In this document: positions 44,817-51,556 of the stretch, one piece after another
Layout: each line of letters opens with the position of its first letter
How positions within the stretch are numbered: the stretch's first letter is position 1
From: Planctomycetota bacterium
GTDB taxonomy: Bacteria; Planctomycetota; OFTM77
Assembly (NCBI GenBank): GCA_029260795.1
Contig: JAJDCO010000031.1
Location: forward strand, 124,001-188,000
Length of the DNA stretch: 64,000 nucleotides
Direction of reading: 5' to 3'
Program-made: the position numbers and the translations under genes
Notes under the pieces: generated by a model
What the model was told of the DNA's origin: nothing
The model's input: the letters and a program-made list of their open reading frames with translations, nothing else
The model's database searches: none

Positions 44817-45258
44817 CGGTTTTCCCTTCACTTCGCAGCGTCCGGGTCTCGGACTGTCAACGAGGTCCGTCGGGGACCCCGCAGGAACCATGGAGGGCAA
44901 CTGGCAGAGATCAACTGACCCAGCGCAGGAGACAGAATTGTCGAGAGCTAATACGAGCCGGGAGGAGTTTCGCCAGTTGCAGAGAATGCATGATTGAAAA
45001 GGCCTCCTTGCTTTTCAAGCAATATCCGATGAGGAGCTTTGGCCGGCCGGCCATGTCATTGCCGCCGTTCTCGTCCAATCGGCGGCGTCGAGGAGTCTCG
45101 AGCTGCGATCGCTCGCGACCGTCGATGAGGAGAGAGGGGGAAAGACGGGACGCTGGTGCCAGGCACATCTCCTGCTAGACTGGGCTCACCTGCCTGATCC
45201 TCTCGATGACCGGCCCGCCCGACGAGCCGGGCACCTCTCTCGACGAGGTCACCTCCCG
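44817..45258. other. Intergenic region with AT-rich hairpin
   Basis: 442 nt between divergent genes. The 44930-45040 stretch is clearly less GC-rich than its surroundings and holds a hairpin (44994-45018). Small open frames exist on both strands there, for instance 35 plus-strand codons ending at 44997 (EEFRQLQRMHD), but none is convincing. Confidence 0.4.
44994..45018. terminator. AT-rich hairpin
   Basis: TTGAAAAG and CTTTTCAA form a perfect 8-bp stem with a 9-nt loop. The loop reads CAAGGAGGC on the minus strand, containing a ribosome-binding-like AAGGAGG. On the plus strand the right arm supplies a CTTTTC tract, so it could be an intrinsic terminator for a short plus-strand transcript ending just before it, or a regulatory hairpin. 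Confidence 0.3.
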
Positions 45259-46542
45259 ATGATCTTCTACTGGCTTTGCGCTGGGTTGGTTTGGATCGGA
45301 TCGGCGAGCCCGCATTTCGTGGGCGACGAGCCACCGCACTCGGCGGCGGCGCTCGAGCTGGCGATTCGAGATCTTTGGACGATTGACGAGCCGGCTCGCG
45401 AGACCCTCGAGCTCGATCGACGGATTCTTCGATTGGCAAAGCTGCGGGACCCCGGTTTCGTGCGCCCGCTCTTGGAAGCCCACGACCGCGCCCCCCGACC
45501 GGTTCGATTGCGCATCCTCGAGTGCCTCGGCGGCATCCCGCTCGAGCAAGCGCGCGTCTTTCTCGAGAACCGACTCGAACGTCCGGATTGGCAAGTACGA
45601 GCATCGGCGTTGGCCAGCCTGATCGAGGATCCGCATCGACGCCGGAGCCGAGTGCGCATCTTGGTCTCGCTCGAGGATTCTGCGTGGCAAGTGCGCGCCG
45701 CTGCACTTCGTGGGCTCTCCCGCGGCGGCTTCTATCCGCCGCAGATCATTCCGGCACTGATCGATTCGCTGGAGAGAGAGCAAGGGCGCCTGGAGGCTGA
45801 GGCGTTACTCATCCTGCAGAGCCTCACGGGTCACGGTGACTTTGGCCCCGAGCCTCAGGTTTGGCGAGACTGGTTCGCCGGGCTCGCCGATCGTGCGACG
45901 CCGCGCTCGGGTCGGTATCGCCGTCCGACGTACTATGGAGTGCGCATCGACTCCAAACGTCCGGTGTTCATCATCGACACCAGCGGGAGCATGGCGGAGA
46001 CGGCGTCGCTGACGCTACCGACGGGGCGCACTTGGGGACCCGCGCTCGCACCATTCTTGAACTTCGACGGTCCCGTGACCCGGATCGGCCGCGCCCGGCT
46101 CGAGCTCGCTCAGGCTCTGGTCGATCTCGAGAGCGACGACTTCTTCGGAATCGTCTTCTTCAGCAGCAGTGCGACGGCTTGGAGGAATGAGCTCGTACCG
46201 GCACGACCCCAGCCGCGCGGTGAGGCCCTCGAGCGCGTCTTGACACTCGGCGGCAGAGGCTCGACCAATCTGCATGATGCTCTGCGGGTGGCGCTCGAAG
46301 TCTCGTTCGGCGAGAACCAACGCCCTGGCACCGAAGGACCCGACACGATCTTCCTGCTCACCGATGGCGTTCCGACTTCAGGTGATCCTCGATCCGAAGA
46401 AGCCATCCGCTCCTGGTTCCGGCGCGAGAACCGTGTGCGCCAGATGCAGGTCCATACCTTCGGAATCGGCGAGCACGCGCGCCGACTGCTCGAGGGACTT
46501 GCGGCCGACTCGGGCGGAACCTACTCCGACCTGAGCCGCTGA
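45259..46542 (+). CDS. Secreted HEAT-repeat and von Willebrand factor A domain protein
   Basis: 427 residues. A short signal sequence (IFYWLCAGLVWIGSASP) precedes HEAT-like helical repeats (about 45-190; VRASALASLIED, VRAAALRGLSRGG). A VWA domain follows from about 232. Its metal-dependent adhesion site is complete: D240xS242xS244 (FIIDTSGSM), the Thr in GRGSTNLHDAL and the Asp in FLLTDGVPTSGD. It probably binds another protein through Mg2+ at the cell surface or periplasm. Planctomycetes carry many such genes. It converges on the gene ending at 46585. Confidence 0.88.
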   Translation: MIFYWLCAGLVWIGSASPHFVGDEPPHSAAALELAIRDLWTIDEPARETLELDRRILRLAKLRDPGFVRPLLEAHDRAPRPVRLRILECLGGIPLEQARVFLENRLERPDWQVRASALASLIEDPHRRRSRVRILVSLEDSAWQVRAAALRGLSRGGFYPPQIIPALIDSLEREQGRLEAEALLILQSLTGHGDFGPEPQVWRDWFAGLADRATPRSGRYRRPTYYGVRIDSKRPVFIIDTSGSMAETASLTLPTGRTWGPALAPFLNFDGPVTRIGRARLELAQALVDLESDDFFGIVFFSSSATAWRNELVPARPQPRGEALERVLTLGGRGSTNLHDALRVALEVSFGENQRPGTEGPDTIFLLTDGVPTSGDPRSEEAIRSWFRRENRVRQMQVHTFGIGEHARRLLEGLAADSGGTYSDLSR

Positions 46543-46584
46543 GAGACGACAATTCCAAAGAGCCGCCGACGAGTGAGTCCGCGG

Positions 46585-46944
46585 TCACTCTCCCTGCTGA
46601 TGCCGATGGTGCGAGAGGACGCGAGTCTCTCGCCGCTCGTTTGAGACCCAGATTGAGATCGACCAAGCCATCTCGTCGTCGTCCTGAATGACGCGAACGG
46701 TGTCGGGACGCGGAGGGTGAAGTGCGGCTGGCTCGACGGGAAGTTCCGAGCCCATGCAATCCTCTGTGAAGCGGAGCTCGAGCTCGATGCGCGCCGTCGC
46801 CGCGAAGAACCTGCGCGGCCGAGGCGCTTCGAAGATGTTGCGACGAGCGGTGAGATCGTGTCGACGCGTCAGTCGCCTCGGGCATCGGCCATCGCGGTCA
46901 GGACCAGATCCGGCCTCAGCGGTATCGCGAGGCCCCCAGCTCAA
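46585..46944 (-). CDS. Hypothetical protein downstream of the acidic-protein gene (start uncertain)
   Basis: Up to 119 residues if read from a TTG that overlaps the TGA of the upstream acidic gene (TTGA). The first 45 residues are Arg-rich and may not be translated. From about residue 42 on it looks protein-like, with strand patterns (FFAATARIELELRF, WSISIWVSNERRETRVL) and good third-position GC. An internal ATG would give only 56 residues. No family recognised. The opposite strand reads as low-quality Ser/Arg sequence. Confidence 0.4.
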   Translation of the reverse strand: MSWGPRDTAEAGSGPDRDGRCPRRLTRRHDLTARRNIFEAPRPRRFFAATARIELELRFTEDCMGSELPVEPAALHPPRPDTVRVIQDDDEMAWSISIWVSNERRETRVLSHHRHQQGE

Positions 46945-47396
46945 TCCCAGTTGTCGTCTTCCTCGAGATCGTCGTCCTCCCAGTCGTCCCCGTCTTCCCA
47001 GTCATCGTCATCGTCATCGTCATCGTCTTCTTCGTCTTCGTCTTCGTCTTCGCTCCAGTCATCGTCCCAGTCGTCGCTCTCACTGTCGTCCTCGTTCTCG
47101 GGCAGGTCGCCGTCGTCGTCATCATCGAGGTCGAGATCGTCATCCTCCTCGTAGTCGTCTTCGACCTCGTCGTTCGACGAGTCTTCATCGTCTGCGTCGT
47201 CGCCTGGGTCCTCGTCCTCATCGTAGGCATCTTGTGAAGGCGAGGCGTCATCGGTCCGCGCCGGCCCGTCGGGCTCGAGGTCGTCGAGAGGCTTCGGATC
47301 GAAAGTTTCGAGCTCCAGGCCAGGATGGGCGTCGAGTTTCATTGAGTCCGCGTCGAGGTCGACGGCGTTTCCCTGAATCTCGTCGGTCGACAGCAT
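46941..47396 (-). CDS. Highly acidic Asp/Glu-rich protein
   Basis: 151 residues from ATG 47396 (GGAG about 11 nt upstream); an ATG at 47423 lacks a ribosome site. The N-terminal third is ordinary sequence (STDEIQGNAVDLDADSMKLD). The remaining 100 residues are almost wholly Asp and Glu, broken by Trp, Asn, Ser and Gly, including runs of nine Asp and a repeated WEDGDDWEDD pattern. Such proteins are intrinsically disordered and can bind cations or basic partners. The DNA is a GAC/GAT/GAG near-repeat, so length may vary between strains. An extended -10 lies upstream at 47523-47531. Confidence 0.62.
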   Translation of the reverse strand: MLSTDEIQGNAVDLDADSMKLDAHPGLELETFDPKPLDDLEPDGPARTDDASPSQDAYDEDEDPGDDADDEDSSNDEVEDDYEEDDDLDLDDDDDGDLPENEDDSESDDWDDDWSEDEDEDEEDDDDDDDDDWEDGDDWEDDDLEEDDNWD

Positions 47397-47522
47397 CACG
47401 ACAGGTTCTCCAGATCGAGGCATCCAACGCTCGCCAATGCGAGCGCGAAACCGAAAACGAAGCGTGTGTCGGCAACGAGCCGGGATGCGCGGAAACAGGC
47501 GCCAGTGGCCCGAAGCGCGATT

Positions 47523-47531
47523 GTTATATCA
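47523..47531 (-). promoter_or_regulatory. Candidate extended -10 promoter for the acidic-protein gene
   Basis: Reads TGATATAAC on the minus strand (TGN plus 5 of 6 in TATAAT), giving a start near 47516, about 120 nt before the ATG. It supports the acidic frame being expressed. Confidence 0.4.
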
Positions 47532-47636
47532 GGATAGCGAAGCGGAAAAAGTGGGAAATTGGAAGGGGTGAGGGGTAGTCTGCGCCCGTCCGATTCGACC
47601 TGTCGTCGACCTCCGGAAGCCTGGAGATTCGCCCGC

Positions 47637-49547
47637 ATGCTCGCGCCTCACCGGCCTCGGGCCGGTTCGCTCACGGCGCTCGTCCTCGGCTGCCTGGCGC
47701 TGTTACCCCTCGGGTTTCGGCCGGCATCGGGAACGACCGCCACCACGCCTCGAGAGGCGTTCTTGACCGAATCCGAGCGCGACGCCTGGACTCGGCTCCT
47801 GGCGGCACGGCTGTTGGATCCGAGCGATCTCGGATTGCCGGGTGGGAGCCCGACTTGGGTTCGCCCTTGGCGAGTCGATCCGTTCGGCGTTGCGGATCGA
47901 GCGGCTGCACTTTCGGACTCCCTGAGCTCGCATTCCGGGGCGACCGTGCTCGGTGAGCTCTCCGGAGCCATGAGCTGGAAGAAGGTCGATGCGATCCCAG
48001 CTCGGGGCCGATCGCTCGATGAGATCTTCGAGCGTCATGCAGCCGAGAACGCTCAGATCTTGCGAAAGCAAGGCCTGCTCGACCCGGCCATCGAAGAGCC
48101 GCTTCGCATCCTGCTCGACGCGGTTCTCGACGGCCGCGAGTCTCTCGATCTCGAGGCGGGAGGAAGACGCGCGGAAGAGCTCGAGCCGTGGTGGCCTCTC
48201 CTGGATGCGTGGCTCGGCATGACGCAGCACGAGGATCCTTCGTCGCTCGACGCCAGTCGTCTGGCGGCTCGGCTCGCCGACTTCGATCCAACACCCTATG
48301 TCGCGGTCGCCCGTCGACTGGCGAATGCGGCGCAAGAGGCTGCTCAAAGCCTGGCGACGGGTCCTCCACTGCGGACGGATGAGGACGGCTTCTCGCTCGT
48401 GCTCGAGTTCGACTTCGGATTCGTGGTCATCGGAGGAACGGGCCGCGACGTTCACGAGTGGCCCAGAGCGACGGTCGTCCTCGATCCGGCAGGGGATGAC
48501 GTCTATCGGCATCCGGTGGCGGCGGCGGACGGCACGACCGGCCTTCCGGTCGCGGTCGCGGTCGATGGAGCCGGCGACGACTGGTACGCCAGCCCCCTTC
48601 CCGGGGCCCAGGGGGCAGCCCGCCTGGGAAGCGCCGTGCTACTCGATGTAGCCGGTGCGGATCGCTACGAAGGGACCAGCCGGACACAGGGAAGTGCGCA
48701 GCTCGGCGCTGCCGTTCTGCTCGATCTCGGTCCCGAGGCGGATCACTATCGAGCGGGCCGACTTTCACAAGGGGCTGCCGTGCGAGGAGCCGCGGCGCTG
48801 GTGGATGCCGGGGGCGACGACGACTTCGAAGCCGAGGCGCTGGCGCAGGGCTGCGGCCTCCTCGGTGGCGCCGCCGCCTTGATCGACCTGGCGGGACGCG
48901 ATCGCTATCGGGCGCGGGGGCAGTGGCGTCCGCCGTTGGGAGTGGCCGCTCCGGGGGCTTGGTCGCAAGGAGCGTCGAGTGACCTGGGCCTCGAAGGGCT
49001 TTCGGGCCTCGGATGCCTCGTGGATGGGTCCGGCGATGACGGTTACGAGGCGCGGGGGGCCGCTCAGGCAGCTTCGGAAGGTGGCGTCGCCCTCCTCATG
49101 GATCGAGGAGGCGAGGACGACTATCAGCTCCGGAGTCTGGGTCAGGCCGCGGCGCGGCGAGGAGGGGTCGCGGTGCTGCTCGACTTGTCGGGCGACGATC
49201 GATACCTCGGGGGGACCGAGACCCAGGCTTCGGCGCAGCTGTCTTCCTTGGCTCTCTTGCTCGATCGCGCCGGATCGGATCGCTACTTCGGCGGCGAGCA
49301 CAGCCAATGTGCCGCCAGTGGAGACGCCCGGGCCGTGCTCCTCGACGCGGGGGGGGCGGACTGGTACCTCGCGCCGAGCGATGCCTCGGCTCAACCTTGG
49401 GTCGGCTCCGGAGGAGGCTTGGCTTTCTTGATCGACCTGGCCGCCGGGCGCGACGTGTGGACGGGTCGGCTCTCCGAGGATCCCTTCGTCTGGAGCGAAG
49501 CCGGTGACACCGCGTGGGACGAGGAGCGAGGAAGGTCGGAGAAATGA
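47637..49547 (+). CDS. Secreted protein with about twelve LD-x-x-G-x-D-x-Y repeats
   Basis: 636 residues from ATG 47637 (GGAG 10 nt upstream). Signal peptide at about 11-32 (LTALVLGCLALLPLGF). Residues 35-270 are mostly helical. From about residue 275 a repeat of roughly 26 residues recurs about 12 times: a hydrophobic strand AVLLD, then GxDxY, then a turn ending QGxAxxG. Clear examples are VAVLLDLSGDDRYLGG, LALLLDRAGSDRYFGG and GCLVDGSGDDGYEARG. The Asp-rich turns could bind Ca2+, and the regular strand spacing suggests a solenoid. It does not match RTX repeats. The gene overlaps the next by ATGA. Family not recognised. Confidence 0.85.
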   Translation: MLAPHRPRAGSLTALVLGCLALLPLGFRPASGTTATTPREAFLTESERDAWTRLLAARLLDPSDLGLPGGSPTWVRPWRVDPFGVADRAAALSDSLSSHSGATVLGELSGAMSWKKVDAIPARGRSLDEIFERHAAENAQILRKQGLLDPAIEEPLRILLDAVLDGRESLDLEAGGRRAEELEPWWPLLDAWLGMTQHEDPSSLDASRLAARLADFDPTPYVAVARRLANAAQEAAQSLATGPPLRTDEDGFSLVLEFDFGFVVIGGTGRDVHEWPRATVVLDPAGDDVYRHPVAAADGTTGLPVAVAVDGAGDDWYASPLPGAQGAARLGSAVLLDVAGADRYEGTSRTQGSAQLGAAVLLDLGPEADHYRAGRLSQGAAVRGAAALVDAGGDDDFEAEALAQGCGLLGGAAALIDLAGRDRYRARGQWRPPLGVAAPGAWSQGASSDLGLEGLSGLGCLVDGSGDDGYEARGAAQAASEGGVALLMDRGGEDDYQLRSLGQAAARRGGVAVLLDLSGDDRYLGGTETQASAQLSSLALLLDRAGSDRYFGGEHSQCAASGDARAVLLDAGGADWYLAPSDASAQPWVGSGGGLAFLIDLAAGRDVWTGRLSEDPFVWSEAGDTAWDEERGRSEK

Positions 49548-50482
49548 GGCGTTCGATCCTCGGATCCGTCGGCCTGCTGATTCTCGCGACAGTCGAGACG
49601 CTCCTTCCGTTCGCCCCGGGCGCTGTGAGAGGGCAGGACGAGGAGGCCGAGGTCCGGCAGGTCCTCGACTCCTTCGCTCGCCTCTCACTCACCGAGGACC
49701 CAAAGATGCGCCGCCAGCTCCTGATGCAGCTGTTCGGGGGCGGATCGCTGACCTCCCGTGTGCTGGTCGAGCACCTGGTCGAGCTCGAAAAACGCGACGC
49801 GGCGGGTTTGGGGGAGGTGCTGAGTGAGCTCCGCGCGGTCTCGATCCCTCGACTCGAGCGAGTGCTGACCGAAGGCTCCGACCTGGCAGCTCAGTCGGCG
49901 GCGCGTTGCCTGGGCACGATCGGCGGCAAGGAGGCCGCGGCCATCCTGCTGCAGCAGCTCCCGACGCCGAACCCCGAGCGAGAGCGTGCGGTGCTGGAGG
50001 CGCTGGGATCGACGCGGGATCCTCGGGCCTTGCCGCGACTGGTCGAGGCCTCTCGGCCCGAGCGTCCCACCTCGACGAGGCGAGTGGCGGCGTTGGCGCT
50101 GGGGCGGATCGGGCGCCTCGAGTCCGCTCGAGTATTGCTCGAGCTCTTGGAAGACGTCGACCCCAGCGTGCGCCAAGAAGCAGCGCGCGCTCTGAGCGCT
50201 CTCGGGCCGGCCGTGATCCCGGTGATCGAAGGGAGCCTCGACGCGGCCAGCGATCGTGCGCGGGCGTTGGCCGTGGTGGCGATCGGACGGCTTTCGGGTC
50301 CTCGCTCGTTGAAGCTCTTGATCGAGAAGCTCGAAGATCCGAGCTGGGTCGTGCGCTTACACGCCGTCGAGGGGCTCGCCCGCCGTGATGAGCCGGCCGC
50401 ACGTTCGGCGCTGAAGCAACGACGCGCGGTCGAGACCGACCGGCTCGTGCTCGCCCGCTTGCGCGCCACCGCGGACCGATGA
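49544..50482 (+). CDS. Secreted HEAT-repeat protein
   Basis: 312 residues. A signal peptide (ILGSVGLLILATVETLLPFAPGAVRG) is followed by HEAT-like repeats from about 60 to 300, with units such as DLAAQSAARCLGTIGG, STRRVAALALGRIGR and VRQEAARALSALG. These alpha solenoids usually mediate protein contacts. The ATG overlaps the stop of the Asp-repeat protein by 4 nt, so the two are made together and may form one extracytoplasmic complex. The convergent quinone reductase gene ends 38 nt downstream. Confidence 0.85.
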   Translation: MRRSILGSVGLLILATVETLLPFAPGAVRGQDEEAEVRQVLDSFARLSLTEDPKMRRQLLMQLFGGGSLTSRVLVEHLVELEKRDAAGLGEVLSELRAVSIPRLERVLTEGSDLAAQSAARCLGTIGGKEAAAILLQQLPTPNPERERAVLEALGSTRDPRALPRLVEASRPERPTSTRRVAALALGRIGRLESARVLLELLEDVDPSVRQEAARALSALGPAVIPVIEGSLDAASDRARALAVVAIGRLSGPRSLKLLIEKLEDPSWVVRLHAVEGLARRDEPAARSALKQRRAVETDRLVLARLRATADR

Positions 50483-50520
50483 TTATATGATCATTGGAAG
50501 CTCAGGTTGGCAAGAGGCAG

Positions 50521-51489
50521 TCAAGGGATGAGCAGCACCTTGCCCCGAGTCTGACGACCTTCGAGGGCACGGTGCGCGTCAGCGGCTTCGGCCAGCGGCA
50601 ATGCTCGATCGATGTGCAGAATCAGCCGATCGCTGGCGATGGCACCCAAGACGTCTTGGGCGCGCTCCAACAGCTCGCTCCGCTCGGCGACGTAGTGGAA
50701 GAGCGACGGACGCGTGACGTAGAGCGAGCCGTGTTGATTCAGCACTTGGAGGTTCACGGGCGGAATCGGACCGCTCGATTGCCCAAAGGTCACCATCAAT
50801 CCACGGGGCCGCAGGCTCTTCAGGCTCTGCTCGAAAGTCGATTGACCGACGGAGTCGTAGACGACGTCGACGCCGCGGTCGTCGGTCAGCCGCCGGACCG
50901 CCTCGTCGAACGGCTCGCGGTCGTAGCGGATGATCTCGTCGATGCCGGCCTCCCGGGCCAACGCGGCCTTCTCCTCGCTCGAGACGGTGCCGAGCGTTCT
51001 CGCCCCGATATCACGTGCCATCTGGACCAACAGGCGCCCGACCCCTCCGGCAGCGGCGTGTATCAGCGCGGTGTGGCCGGCCTGAAGCTGGAAGGTGCTG
51101 TGCGAGAGGTAGTGGGCGGTCATGCCTTGCAGCAGCGCGGCGGCCGCGGTCTCGGGATCGATGTCGTCGGGGATGGGGATCAAACGCTCGAGCGGCACGG
51201 CCGCGAGCTCGGCATACGATCCGCGAGGCCCGACGAAGGCGACCCGTTGACCGACGGTCAAGCCGAGGTCGTTCTCCGTGACGGCCTCGAGTCGGCCGGC
51301 ACCCTCCACGCCGGGCACGAAGGGCGGGTCGACCGGGTAGAGGCCGGTGCGATGGTACGTGTCGATGAAGTTGACCCCGATCGCTTCGAGGCGTACGAGC
51401 CCCTCGCCGGGACGGAGTGTCGGATCGGATCGATCCGTGTAGACGAGCTCACTCGCATCACCCGGTCGAGAAACGACGATCGCCTTCAT
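50521..51489 (-). CDS. qor: Zinc-independent NADPH:quinone reductase family protein
   Basis: 322 residues. This is the quinone-oxidoreductase branch of the medium-chain dehydrogenase/reductase family: N-terminal GroES-like domain (ATGVNFIDTYHRTGLYP-type stretch, FVPGVEGAG), and the NADPH fold with LIHAAAGGVGRLLVQMA and YDSVGQSTFEQSL. The structural and catalytic zinc cysteines of alcohol dehydrogenases are absent. It reduces quinones or alkenals with NADPH. It starts 67 nt after the stop of the fused E1 gene on the same strand. Confidence 0.92.
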   Translation of the reverse strand: MKAIVVSRPGDASELVYTDRSDPTLRPGEGLVRLEAIGVNFIDTYHRTGLYPVDPPFVPGVEGAGRLEAVTENDLGLTVGQRVAFVGPRGSYAELAAVPLERLIPIPDDIDPETAAAALLQGMTAHYLSHSTFQLQAGHTALIHAAAGGVGRLLVQMARDIGARTLGTVSSEEKAALAREAGIDEIIRYDREPFDEAVRRLTDDRGVDVVYDSVGQSTFEQSLKSLRPRGLMVTFGQSSGPIPPVNLQVLNQHGSLYVTRPSLFHYVAERSELLERAQDVLGAIASDRLILHIDRALPLAEAADAHRALEGRQTRGKVLLIP

Positions 51490-51556
51490 GGCTGCCTCCC
51501 TGCGCTCGGAGTGGGGCGAAGGTGAGCCGAGGCTCGACCGTCCGCCCTCTGCTCAC

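Noticed and set aside
46717..47154. Ser-rich plus-strand frame of 145 codons
   Set aside because: It is the antisense of the Asp/Glu run (GAC/GAG reads as GTC/CTC/TCG on the other strand). The minus frame has the promoter-like and ribosome-like signals.
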